Numbered from the stretch's first letter, positions 1-7,180 are shown. The stretch is 64,000 nucleotides of DNA from Oscillospiraceae bacterium (GCA_015064735.1 SVRP01000003.1:142248-206247), one strand, 5' to 3'. A program made the numbers and translations. The notes: generated by a model not told the origin, from the letters alone.

Positions 1-62
1 ACAAGCTCTCCCGCGAGCAGCAGCGTGAAGTTATCAGCCGTACCTTCCACGAAACTATATAA
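1..62 (+). CDS. pflB: Formate C-acetyltransferase (pyruvate formate-lyase), C-terminal end only
   Basis: Only the last 19 codons are inside the window, in the frame whose stop TAA lies at 60-62. The readable tail KLSREQQREVISRTFHETI matches the conserved extreme C-terminus of PFL (the REQQ..VI.RTFHE pattern). PFL is the glycyl-radical enzyme that cleaves pyruvate with CoA to acetyl-CoA and formate in the anaerobic cytoplasm. The glycyl-radical loop would lie just upstream, outside the window. The activating enzyme starts one base after this stop, which supports both assignments and implies translational coupling. Confidence 0.85.
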   Translation, partial: KLSREQQREVISRTFHETI

Positions 63-63
63 C

Positions 64-771
64 ATGTCGCTTAAAGGAAATATACATTCTATACAAAGCA
101 TGGGCACTCTTGACGGTCCCGGAGTTCGATTCGTAATCTTTCTGCAAGGATGCCCATTGCGTTGCAAGTGCTGTCATAATCCCGACACATGGGAATTCGG
201 TATCGGAAAGGAATATTCCGCAGAGGAGCTTTTAAACAGAGCTTTGCGATTCCGTGAATATTTCGGAGAGGACGGCGGTGTTACACTTTCGGGTGGAGAG
301 CCGCTTATGCAGACAGAGTTTGCTATTGAATTTTTCAAGCTTTGTAAAGAGCAAGGGATCAACACATGTATCGACACGTCGGGCTGTGTTTTATCGGACA
401 GCGTAAAGGAGCTTCTCGCTCTTACAGACAGAGTTTTATTGGATATAAAATACACGTCTGACGAGCTTTACCGAGAAAACGTTGGCTGCTCAATTGAGAC
501 TCCTTTGGCTTTCCTTGATTATCTTTGCGAAAAAAAGATCGCCACTACGCTCCGTCAGGTGATAATTCCCACGGTAAACGACAGTGAGGAATCTATTCGG
601 GATTTGAAAATGATTGCCGATGCTCACGAAAACGTGGACAAGGTGGAGCTTCTTCCCTTCCGCAAGATTTGTCAGGTGAAGTACGACAGTATGGGAATTG
701 AGTTTCCATTTGGAAGCATACCCGAGCCGACATCAGAGGTTATGAGACGGTTGGAAGATATTGTTTATTGA
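64..771 (+). CDS. pflA: Pyruvate formate-lyase activating enzyme (radical SAM)
   Basis: A 235-aa radical SAM enzyme that abstracts a hydrogen from the catalytic glycine of PFL. The start of the family is clear: MSLKGNIHSIQSMGTLDGPGVRF, then the CX3CX2C 4Fe-4S/SAM motif in GCPLRCKCCHNPDTW, followed by the GGVTLSGGEPL SAM-contact segment. Length fits the family (about 245 aa). The reading frame is open 13 codons further upstream, but those codons overlap the pflB tail. ATG at 64 is preferred because it lies right after the pflB stop and gives the normal family N-terminus. No good Shine-Dalgarno precedes it, so translation is probably coupled to pflB. An extra Cys sits inside the cluster motif (KCC), which is a minor variant. 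A perfect hairpin terminator follows at 842-880. Confidence 0.93.
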   Translation: MSLKGNIHSIQSMGTLDGPGVRFVIFLQGCPLRCKCCHNPDTWEFGIGKEYSAEELLNRALRFREYFGEDGGVTLSGGEPLMQTEFAIEFFKLCKEQGINTCIDTSGCVLSDSVKELLALTDRVLLDIKYTSDELYRENVGCSIETPLAFLDYLCEKKIATTLRQVIIPTVNDSEESIRDLKMIADAHENVDKVELLPFRKICQVKYDSMGIEFPFGSIPEPTSEVMRRLEDIVY

Positions 772-814
772 TATATGTAAGAGAACACTCCTTGCTACGA
801 CATGGGCACGGGCT

Positions 815-843
815 TCCGAATCCACGTTCAATATCCCCCACCA
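815..843 (+). other. tRNA-Tyr 3'-end-like fragment (possible remnant)
   Basis: TCCGAATCCAC at 815-825 and ATCCCCCACCA at 833-843 each match 11 bases of the T-arm and acceptor/CCA end of the intact tRNA-Tyr encoded at 1928-2012 on the other strand. They are separated here by 7 extra bases. No matching 5' acceptor arm (GGGGGAT) is found about 75 bases upstream, so this is not a functional tRNA. It could be a recombination scar or coincidence. Confidence 0.3.
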
Positions 844-880
844 ACAAAAAGAGCACTGCGATGCAGTGCTCTTTTTGTTG
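842..880 (+). terminator. Rho-independent terminator after pflA (bidirectional)
   Basis: An 18-bp perfect inverted repeat (842-859 and 863-880) encloses a 3-base loop GAT. The arms are A-rich on the left and T-rich on the right (CTCTTTTTGTTG), so the structure can terminate pflA transcription on the plus strand and the 935-1648 gene on the minus strand. Confidence 0.85.
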
Positions 881-934
881 CCTTAAACGTGATAAAAGGT
901 CAAAAATCGAGGTAAAACTGAAGAAAAGGTCAAC

Positions 935-1648
935 TCACCACTCGATTTTTATAGGTGTTAAATCATAATAATCGGCATAGTGGCTTTTTCGCGGAACAAT
1001 TCGTACAGAAGTTTTTCCAATGGTTATCGTTCCTATTTGGCAAATAAATTCATCTCGCCCATAGGAGCGAAGCTCTTGTTCTGCTTGTAATACTCCATTT
1101 TTATCCGTTACTCGAATCAAGGGAATAAATGACACTTCATCAGTAATACGAGTAAATATTTCCACAATAAAATTTTGATTATCTTTTTGCTTGTATGGTA
1201 ACAGTAATTGCTCTCCGTTTTGAATAACCTCATCAAAAGTGGCTTCAAAGAGTTTCGCTTGATCTTCCGGTGCTTTTAGTATCGAAGCTTTTTTTGCAGA
1301 CTCCAAAATGAACAAATTTTTTTCTTCAAGCGATAAATGGTTAAAAATCTGTGCATCGCAACCTATGTCCACATAATGATACCAAGAAAATTCTCTGATA
1401 TTGTAACGATTGACATCACGCACCTCACCGTGAGGAATACACGGCGTAAAATTCAAATACAAGTGATCAAAGTCATCAAATCCGAAACCACGGTGACGTA
1501 AAAGAAACAGGAGGCGTTGAATTACATCCAAACATTCCATGTGGTCATATTGATATATTTTGCCTATGTAATGTGGGGGAGGATTCTCATCTGTATTGGG
1601 TACATCCGATTCGAACAATCTAATATCGGCTATGAGTTTTGTTCCCAT
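935..1648 (-). CDS. Hypothetical protein, 237 aa, possible horizontally acquired orphan
   Basis: I do not recognise the family. The protein is soluble-looking, with no signal peptide or membrane segment, and is rich in aromatic and acidic residues (for example FSWYHYVDIG and YLNFTPCIPHGEVRD). It ends with a basic segment and a C-terminal IKIEW. The frame is uninterrupted and begins with ATG 11 bases after a weak GGTGG. Codon choice looks more AT-rich than in neighbouring genes, with many TTA/TTG and AAA codons. It has its own consensus promoter (1675-1703) whose -35 box touches the palindromic array at 1702. It is a single gene between pflA and a tRNA pair, a typical place for variable genes such as immunity or defence proteins, but nothing in the sequence proves such a role. 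Confidence 0.7.
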   Translation of the reverse strand: MGTKLIADIRLFESDVPNTDENPPPHYIGKIYQYDHMECLDVIQRLLFLLRHRGFGFDDFDHLYLNFTPCIPHGEVRDVNRYNIREFSWYHYVDIGCDAQIFNHLSLEEKNLFILESAKKASILKAPEDQAKLFEATFDEVIQNGEQLLLPYKQKDNQNFIVEIFTRITDEVSFIPLIRVTDKNGVLQAEQELRSYGRDEFICQIGTITIGKTSVRIVPRKSHYADYYDLTPIKIEW

Positions 1649-1674
1649 TTGCAGCCACCGCCTTTCCTTGCTTT

Positions 1675-1703
1675 ATTATAGCATAAAACCGACAGTTTTT
1701 CAA
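1675..1703 (-). promoter_or_regulatory. Sigma-70 promoter for the 237-aa orphan gene
   Basis: On the minus strand TTGAAA (1698-1703) is followed by a 17-base spacer and TATAAT (1675-1680), about 27 bases upstream of the ATG. The -35 box overlaps the outer arm of the hairpin array (1702 onward). Confidence 0.75.
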
Positions 1704-1879
1704 GTGAAATATTCGGCTCCCGCCGAATGTGAAATAATGTGCTATCGCACATTGTGAAATATCTCCCTTCGGTCGATGTGAAATGAAATTTGCCCACATT
1801 CGCGTTAGCGAATATTTCACATTTGCGGAGCAAATATTTCACAGCGAAGCTATTTCACTTGCCCACAAGGGCAAATTTC
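1702..1879. repeat. Array of small hairpins separated by GTGAAAT / ATTTCAC spacers
   Basis: Four GTGAAAT copies (1704, 1729, 1754, 1778) alternate with short palindromes (1711-1728 ATTCGGC/GCCGAAT; 1736-1753 AATGTGC/GCACATT; 1761-1777 imperfect). Three ATTTCAC copies (1814, 1836, 1852) then alternate with ATTCGC/GCGAAT (1798-1813), ATTTGC/CAAAT (1821-1835) and AGC/GCT (1843-1851). GTGAAAT is the reverse complement of ATTTCAC, and the outer 9 bases (1702-1710 and 1852-1860) pair perfectly, so the whole array can fold as one nested, multi-branched palindrome. A further 11-bp pair links 1785-1795 with 1869-1879. Open reading frames crossing it are by-products of the repeats. It could be a clostridial REP-like element; its function is unknown. 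Confidence 0.85.
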
Positions 1880-1882
1880 GTT

Positions 1883-1927
1883 GAAAAAAGCACACATTTG
1901 TCCGGTAGACAAATGTGTGCTTTTTTC
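1883..1927 (-). terminator. Terminator of the tRNA-Thr/tRNA-Tyr operon
   Basis: A perfect 20-bp inverted repeat (1883-1902 and 1908-1927) with a 5-base loop, starting one base beyond the CCA end of tRNA-Tyr. Read on the minus strand it ends in a run of U (from AAAAAA at 1884-1889). Confidence 0.85.
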
Positions 1928-2012
1928 TGGTGGGGGATGGTGGATTCGGACCACCGAAGTCAGTGACAACAGATTTACAGTCTGCCCCCTTTGGCCGCTC
2001 GGGAAATCCCCC
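1928..2012 (-). tRNA. tRNA-Tyr (GUA)
   Basis: The reverse complement gives a 7-bp acceptor stem GGGGGAU/AUCCCCC, discriminator A and encoded CCA. The anticodon loop is CUGUAAA with anticodon GUA (plus-strand bases 1976-1978), and the long variable arm is typical of bacterial class II tRNA-Tyr. The T-arm is GGUGG-UCCGAAU-CCACC. It lies 3 bases downstream of tRNA-Thr in one transcript. Confidence 0.95.
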
Positions 2013-2015
2013 ATA

Positions 2016-2090
2016 TGGAGCTGGTGAACGGAGTCGAACCATCAACCTGCTGATTACAAATCAGCTGCTCTGCCATTGAGCCACACCAGC
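2016..2090 (-). tRNA. tRNA-Thr (UGU)
   Basis: The acceptor stem GCUGGUG/CACCAGC, discriminator U and encoded CCA are present. The D-arm GGCUCAAUGGCAGAGC and the anticodon arm CUGAUUUGUAAUCAG carry anticodon UGU. The T-loop contains UUCGACUC. It is the first gene of a two-tRNA operon with tRNA-Tyr. Confidence 0.95.
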
Positions 2091-2123
2091 ATATCAAGTT
2101 GCTCATCATTCACAACGTTATAG

Positions 2124-2152
2124 ATTATACCATAACGTATCGTGTTTGTCAA
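2124..2152 (-). promoter_or_regulatory. Consensus promoter of the tRNA operon
   Basis: The minus strand carries TTGACA (2147-2152), a 17-base spacer and TATAAT (2124-2129), both perfect consensus hexamers, ending 34 bases upstream of tRNA-Thr. Confidence 0.9.
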
Positions 2153-2209
2153 TACTTTTTTTGAAATTTTTTTATTTATTTTTTAGTCTTCAAAATCTTC
2201 CTTTTTTTA

Positions 2210-2238
2210 TTGACAAAGCCTTGTTTTAGTGGTATTAT
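2210..2238 (+). promoter_or_regulatory. Sigma-70 promoter of the MBL/ADH operon
   Basis: TTGACA (2210-2215), a 17-base spacer and TATTAT (2233-2238), about 60 bases upstream of the first metallo-hydrolase gene, whose ribosome binding site AGAGGAG is near 2285. A short GTCGG/CCGAC hairpin lies in the leader. Confidence 0.8.
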
Positions 2239-2299
2239 TACCTTATAAACAGTCGGTTTTTCCGACAGAAAATCTGTTAATTATCAGAGGAGAAATATT

Positions 2300-3169
2300 A
2301 TGGCAAAGTTTATTCAGTACAGCACCAAAGAATCTCAGTATGACGGTCCCTTTGACTCAAAAGTGGGTTGGGCAGCGGCAGGTATGGGCGACCTTCTCGT
2401 TTCCGGTGAGGGCAAGCTTATAGTTGTTGACGGCGGTTGCAATAATGATGCGGAGAGCTTTGTTGAGCTTCTTGAAAAATATTCCGACGGCAAAAAGCCC
2501 GTAGTCGAGCTTTGGATAATCACTCATCCTCACGGCGACCATTACGGCGCTATTAACACCATTTCAAAGAACCCCGACCTTGCTTCTCGCATTGAGGTAA
2601 AGAAGTTCATGTATTGGTTCCCCATGGAATTCACCAACAAGGACGGCGTTGCGGGTATTCTTGAATACGGAAACAAGGACATGGAGGCTGTTACTGCTGT
2701 CTTCGGTGCTGAAATCGAGCAGCCATACAGAGATCAGAAGATAAATATAGATGACCTTGAGCTTCATTTCCTTTACGTTCCCGACGACTGCTCCGTACTT
2801 AACACTGCAGGCGGAAACTCCAACCACTGCTCTCTTATTTTCACCGTTCAGGGTCCCGAAAAGAAGGCTATCATTACAGGAGACGCATACGGTCGTTCCA
2901 TGCAGATAACCGCATGGCGCTATCATCATGCTCTTAAGTGCGATATTATGCAGTTCCCACACCATGCTCTTGCCGACTCCTTCTGCAAGGACTTTTACAG
3001 ATACATTGACGCAAAGACAGTATTTCTTCCTATTTCTATTGCGGGCTACCGTTCCATGCACTCAAATCTCTACGCAAACGGCGAGGGCTGCATGATAAAT
3101 CTTGTTGCCGAGGCTAAGGCTGACTACGTTTACAAGGCTTTTGAGGGCACTTTCGAGGTTGAAATATAA
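2300..3169 (+). CDS. Metallo-beta-lactamase-fold hydrolase, copy 1
   Basis: A 289-aa cytoplasmic protein with the MBL-fold signature HxHxDH (HPHGDH, residues 76-81), the bridging-aspartate segment IITGDAY and a late FPHH motif, so a two-metal hydrolase centre is likely complete. The substrate cannot be told from sequence. ComEC-like and RNase Z-like members share these motifs, but no membrane or nucleic-acid-binding domain is present. It is nearly a duplicate of the next gene, sharing for example the first 24 residues almost exactly (KFIQYSTKESQYDGPFDSKV). The final histidine motif differs: FPHHALAD here, LPHHGLCD in the second copy. First gene of a three-gene operon that ends with an iron alcohol dehydrogenase. 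Confidence 0.85.
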   Translation: MAKFIQYSTKESQYDGPFDSKVGWAAAGMGDLLVSGEGKLIVVDGGCNNDAESFVELLEKYSDGKKPVVELWIITHPHGDHYGAINTISKNPDLASRIEVKKFMYWFPMEFTNKDGVAGILEYGNKDMEAVTAVFGAEIEQPYRDQKINIDDLELHFLYVPDDCSVLNTAGGNSNHCSLIFTVQGPEKKAIITGDAYGRSMQITAWRYHHALKCDIMQFPHHALADSFCKDFYRYIDAKTVFLPISIAGYRSMHSNLYANGEGCMINLVAEAKADYVYKAFEGTFEVEI

Positions 3170-3185
3170 TTTAAGGAGTAAAACT

Positions 3186-4061
3186 ATGGGAAAATTCATA
3201 CAGTACAGTACAAAGGAATCGCAATATGACGGTCCCTTTGACAGTAAGGTAGGTTGGTCCGCCGCGGGCATGGGTGATCTTTTCGTTACCGACAGTGGAA
3301 AGCTTATTGCAGTTGACGGGGGCTATCTCAACGACGGTGAAGGCTTTGTTGAGCTTCTTGAAAAATACTCTGACGGCAAAAAGCCCGTAGTTGATCTGTG
3401 GATAATCACCCACCCTCACGGAGATCACTACGGCGCAATAAAAACTATTTCCAAGGACCCTGCTCTTGCTTCAAGGATTGAGGTAAAGAAGTTTATGTAT
3501 TGGTTTCCAATGGAGTTCAGAGACGGAAACGGAAAACCGGGTGTCCTTGCCTACGGAATTCGCGATATGGAGGCTGTTGCCGCGGTTTTCGGCGCCGAAT
3601 ACGAGCGTCCCTATCTGGACCAAAAGATAAAGATTGACGAAATGGAGATACACTTCCTTTTCGTTCCCGACGATTGCTCCATACTTGATACCGCAACGGG
3701 TCATCCCAACTCAAATCAATGCTCTCTTATCTTCACTGTTCAAGGTTCAAGCAAGAAGGCTATGATCACGGGAGACGCATTTGAGCGAGGTTTGTATATG
3801 GCTCTCTGGCGTCATTACAGAACTATGAAGTGTGATTATCTTCAGCTTCCCCACCACGGTCTTTGCGACACCGGTGTTATGAGTTTCTATCAGAAGGTAA
3901 ATGCGGACACAGTTTTTGTGCCTATCTCCATCGCGGGAGACCGCTCCATGCACTCTGACATGTACGCATGCAATCCCAAGAGAGATGCAAATCTTTGGGC
4001 GGAAGCCAACGCAAAGGCAGTCTACAAGGCATTCGAGGGTACTGCCGAGGTTGAGATGTAA
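3186..4061 (+). CDS. Metallo-beta-lactamase-fold hydrolase, copy 2
   Basis: A 291-aa paralog of the preceding gene, which ends 16 bases upstream. The start is ATG 3186, preceded by AAGGAG; an in-frame upstream ATG at 3102 lies inside copy 1 and is rejected. HPHGDH is conserved, followed by MITGDAF and LPHHGL, so the metal ligands of the MBL fold are all present. Compared with copy 1 it carries a few inserted residues (ATGHPNSNQCS against AGGNSNHCS). The two copies look about two-thirds identical by eye, suggesting a tandem duplication followed by divergence. Its stop overlaps the start of the dehydrogenase gene (TAATG), indicating translational coupling and a shared pathway. Confidence 0.85.
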   Translation: MGKFIQYSTKESQYDGPFDSKVGWSAAGMGDLFVTDSGKLIAVDGGYLNDGEGFVELLEKYSDGKKPVVDLWIITHPHGDHYGAIKTISKDPALASRIEVKKFMYWFPMEFRDGNGKPGVLAYGIRDMEAVAAVFGAEYERPYLDQKIKIDEMEIHFLFVPDDCSILDTATGHPNSNQCSLIFTVQGSSKKAMITGDAFERGLYMALWRHYRTMKCDYLQLPHHGLCDTGVMSFYQKVNADTVFVPISIAGDRSMHSDMYACNPKRDANLWAEANAKAVYKAFEGTAEVEM

Positions 4062-5176
4062 TGTCAAACTTGAAATTTTTAATGCCCACGAAAATAACCG
4101 TTGGTGAAAACTGCGTAAAAAACAATTTTTCCGATCTTATACTCGGCAAGCGCTGTATGATCGTTACAGGCAAAACCTCAGGTAAGAAAAGCGGTGCTCT
4201 TGACGACGTTACCGACGTACTCAGGACAAACGGCATTGAATATCTTGTGTACGACCGCATAGGCAACAATCCGACTATTGAGGAAACGGCAGAGGGAGGC
4301 GCCGCCGCCAGAGCTTTCGGATGTGATTTTCTTATTGGTATCGGTGGAGGCTCTCCCCTTGACGCCTGTAAAGCGATTGCGGTCTATGCTACCAATATTC
4401 CTTCCGAGAACGGAGATTTCAAGCTATACGACATCTACAAGGGTGTTTACAAAAACAAGCCTTTGCCGATGGCTGCTATTCCGACTACTGCAGGCACGGG
4501 AAGCGAGACTACTCCCTACTCTATTCTGACACTCCACAAGGAAAAGACAAAGAAAAGCTTTTCATGTCCTGACGTTTTCTACAGGGTGGCTTTTCTTGAC
4601 GGTCGATATACTGTAAATCTTCCATTGCAAATAGCGCGCAACACCGCTATTGACGCTTTGAGCCACTTGCTTGAGGGTTATACCAACAAAAAAGCATCTC
4701 CCCTTACCGATTACATCGCTCTTGAGGGGATGAGAATACTGGGCAAACACGCGGATATATTGAGAAACGGAAATTTCACTGTGGATATCTGCACTGAGCT
4801 TTTATGGGCGGCTTGTATTGGCGGTATAGTTATCAGCCAAACCGGAACAACCATAGTTCATTCCATGGGCTACGGACTCACATACTACCGAGATATTCCC
4901 CACGGAATGGCAAACGGATTTTTGCTCGGCGAATACCTTGAGCGTGTAAGGTCGGTTGCTCCGCACCGTATCTCGGAATGTGAAGCCGCTATGGGTATGT
5001 CTCTCGATAAATTCAAAATATTCCTATCAGACTGTCTGCCTTATAACGGTGCATTCTCGAAGGACGAAATTACCGAATGGGCAAAAACAAGTATCAAAGC
5101 AAGAAACGTAGCCTCATGTCCATTTGACGTTGATTACGACACAGAGCTGGAAATCTACGAAAATTGCTTACTGTAA
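4061..5176 (+). CDS. Iron-containing alcohol dehydrogenase
   Basis: 371 aa. Group III (Fe-type) alcohol dehydrogenase: NAD(P)-binding GIGGGSPLDACKAIA, the PTTAGTGSE family motif, and metal ligands in AIDALSHLLEGY, IVHSMGYGLTY and IPHGMANG. These oxidise or reduce small alcohols, aldehydes or polyols in the cytoplasm; the specific substrate is unknown. The start codon overlaps the stop of the second MBL protein by one base (TAATG), so it belongs to that operon. A hairpin terminator follows at 5180-5217. Relatives include 1,3-propanediol and butanol dehydrogenases; the MBL neighbours suggest an unusual substrate, but this is inference. Confidence 0.9.
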   Translation: MSNLKFLMPTKITVGENCVKNNFSDLILGKRCMIVTGKTSGKKSGALDDVTDVLRTNGIEYLVYDRIGNNPTIEETAEGGAAARAFGCDFLIGIGGGSPLDACKAIAVYATNIPSENGDFKLYDIYKGVYKNKPLPMAAIPTTAGTGSETTPYSILTLHKEKTKKSFSCPDVFYRVAFLDGRYTVNLPLQIARNTAIDALSHLLEGYTNKKASPLTDYIALEGMRILGKHADILRNGNFTVDICTELLWAACIGGIVISQTGTTIVHSMGYGLTYYRDIPHGMANGFLLGEYLERVRSVAPHRISECEAAMGMSLDKFKIFLSDCLPYNGAFSKDEITEWAKTSIKARNVASCPFDVDYDTELEIYENCLL

Positions 5177-5179
5177 AAC

Positions 5180-5217
5180 AAAATGATGTCTCGAAATATA
5201 CCTCGGGACATCATTTT
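5180..5217 (+). terminator. Terminator after the MBL/ADH operon
   Basis: AAAATGATGTC (5180-5190) pairs with GACATCATTTT (5207-5217), flanking a partly paired loop and followed by Ts. Confidence 0.75.
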
Positions 5218-5243
5218 TAAATAATACATTCAAGGAGAAAAAT

Positions 5244-7139
5244 ATGTTCAGAAAAACACTTGCGCTTGTATTGGCGGTCATTATGCTCCTATTTGTCTTC
5301 TGCTCATGTAAAAAAGACGGTGCAAGCGACTCAGCAATGAGCAATACCGAAAGTGGGACGGAACCCCAAATCGAGCTTTCCTACACAGAAGAAAATGCTG
5401 TTCTTCTTTCGGGAGATACCTGCTACAGAGTAGTTTACGCAGACGGTGTCCCTCCTCTTTCCGCTGCTAATCTGAGAAACAGATTGGCAACTCTTGACGA
5501 GAGTGAAACTGCCGAATACAAAATTGACACGGATAAAAATCTTCCCGATGACGGTTCACCGGAAATCCTTATAGGTCTTACGAACCGAGCACTCTCGCAA
5601 ACTGCCAAAGACATGCTCGAAAGTCCTCTTGACTATTCTATCGTAATTTCCGAAAACAAAATCGCCATATACGCATTTACTACCGACGCCCTTAACAAGG
5701 CACTGACCTATTTTAAGTCTCAGCTGGTAGTTAACGAGATAGGTCAGGTATTCTATGCTCAAAAGGATAATTACATAAACAAGGCTGAAAATTTATCCAC
5801 ATCTGATCTTACAATAGACGGTGCGCCTATTTCCGACTTTTCTGTTATCGTACCCAAGGATGCCGACACAAAAACTCTTTCTGCCGCTGACAAGATAGCT
5901 ACTCTGCTTATGGAAAAAACGGGAGCGTTTATTACAATCAAGGATGACTCTGCCGCAGAAACAAAAAATGAAATACTTGTTGGAAAAACAAACCGCGCCG
6001 AAAGCGCCTCAATTACCGAAGATCCTATTGACGTGGGCGGAGATTACAGAGTTATGGTTAAAAATCAAAAGCTCGCGATCGTCGCAAGCGGAACAAACGG
6101 ATATAACAACGGACTCTCTTATCTCACAAAACTTCTGACCGGAAAGTCAATTACCGAGAAACATTCCGTCAATTCTTTGTCGCTGTCAAAGATAGAATCA
6201 ATCACCTTTGGCGCTGTATATCTTGATAAAGCGGCAGATGGAGTATATTTCCACAAGTGTTCCCGGAATCAAATGCAGCAATGGGCAAAATACGGTGATA
6301 AGGGTATCGGTGAAGGAGCAACCTATTCCACCGGTATACGTCTTGACTTCTATACCGATTCTGCATTCTTTGCATTCAGAATAGCTCCGAACTCCGGTAC
6401 TAAATTTGAGCTCCACATAAACGGAGAGTACGTGAAAACTCTGTCTGCAGATAAGAATAACTCTCTCGTGGAAGAACTCGATAATTCAAAGGGGGAGAAC
6501 CGCGTAACCCTTCTCTTCCCGTCATTCAGCAAGGGAGCGCTTTCATCGGTGCAATTATCCGAGGGCGCTACCGTTACTCCCTACACCTATTCAACAAGCA
6601 TCCTCTTTATGGGAGACTCGATTACACACGGACACGGAACAAGCTTTGATTCACACTCTTACTCACAGCTTACAACAAAGTATTTTGATGCTGACGGTAT
6701 CATACAAGGTGTTGGCGGAGGAGATTTCAACGCAAGTACAATAGACCCTGACCTTGATATTGATCCTGAGTATGTGATAATTTCCTTCGGTTGTAACGAC
6801 TGGAACAGAAATAAGACCAATGAAAGCGGATTCAGAACCAAGCTTACGGAATATATGGACAAGGTTAAAGCAACATATCCAAGTGCAACGGTAATCTATA
6901 TAACTCCCATTCCTAGACGTGATTACGATAACGTTTTGAAGGACTATGATATGTCCTTAGCGGAGACCCGCTCCATTATCGCGGAAGAAGCCGCAAAGAG
7001 AGGCGCATATTCGATAAACGGCACTGAGTTGCTTCCGGACGATGGACAATATTACAGTGATCCGCTTCACCCCAATACTAAAGGGCACGAGCTTTACAGC
7101 AAAAATCTTTGCGAAGCCTTGGAACAGTATATAAAATAA
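5244..7139 (+). CDS. Secreted lipoprotein with C-terminal SGNH/GDSL hydrolase domain
   Basis: 631 aa. An N-terminal hydrophobic signal (residues 4-20) ends in a Cys pair (FVFCSC), so it is probably a lipoprotein although the lipobox is not textbook. The middle carries two related segments, each with an EIL(I/V)G.TNRA motif (near residues 109 and 247). The C-terminal third is an esterase of the SGNH fold: ILFMGDSITHG (block I, nucleophile Ser), GVGGGDF (block II Gly), SFGCNDW (block III Asn) and DPLHPN (block V Asp/His). Preceding it is a beta-rich segment like those of carbohydrate-esterase proteins (GVYFHKCSRN, FRIAPNSGTKFELHINGEYV). It likely deacylates cell-surface or dietary glycans outside the cell. 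AAGGAG precedes ATG. Confidence 0.85.
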   Translation: MFRKTLALVLAVIMLLFVFCSCKKDGASDSAMSNTESGTEPQIELSYTEENAVLLSGDTCYRVVYADGVPPLSAANLRNRLATLDESETAEYKIDTDKNLPDDGSPEILIGLTNRALSQTAKDMLESPLDYSIVISENKIAIYAFTTDALNKALTYFKSQLVVNEIGQVFYAQKDNYINKAENLSTSDLTIDGAPISDFSVIVPKDADTKTLSAADKIATLLMEKTGAFITIKDDSAAETKNEILVGKTNRAESASITEDPIDVGGDYRVMVKNQKLAIVASGTNGYNNGLSYLTKLLTGKSITEKHSVNSLSLSKIESITFGAVYLDKAADGVYFHKCSRNQMQQWAKYGDKGIGEGATYSTGIRLDFYTDSAFFAFRIAPNSGTKFELHINGEYVKTLSADKNNSLVEELDNSKGENRVTLLFPSFSKGALSSVQLSEGATVTPYTYSTSILFMGDSITHGHGTSFDSHSYSQLTTKYFDADGIIQGVGGGDFNASTIDPDLDIDPEYVIISFGCNDWNRNKTNESGFRTKLTEYMDKVKATYPSATVIYITPIPRRDYDNVLKDYDMSLAETRSIIAEEAAKRGAYSINGTELLPDDGQYYSDPLHPNTKGHELYSKNLCEALEQYIK

Positions 7140-7141
7140 TC

Positions 7142-7180
7142 ATAGAAATAAGACCGCTGATTCAGCGGTCTTATTTCTAT
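7142..7180. terminator. Bidirectional terminator between the SGNH lipoprotein gene and serA
   Basis: ATAGAAATAAGACCGCTGA (7142-7160) and its reverse complement (7162-7180) form a near-continuous hairpin placed between two convergent genes. A-rich and T-rich ends make it usable in both directions. Confidence 0.8.

Noticed and set aside
902..950. AAAAATCGAG/CTCGATTTTT inverted repeat
   Set aside because: It lies partly in the end of the 237-aa gene; the 29-base loop and the stronger neighbouring terminator make a function unlikely.
768..968. A 66-codon open frame downstream of pflA
   Set aside because: It runs through a perfect terminator hairpin, has no ribosome binding site, and resembles no protein.
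1620..1842. Two minus-strand open frames of 66-70 codons
   Set aside because: They read through the hairpin array and the promoter of the 237-aa gene; their content is a by-product of the repeats.
1702..1879. CRISPR array
   Set aside because: Repeats are 7 bases, spacers are themselves palindromes, orientation switches halfway, and no cas gene is present.
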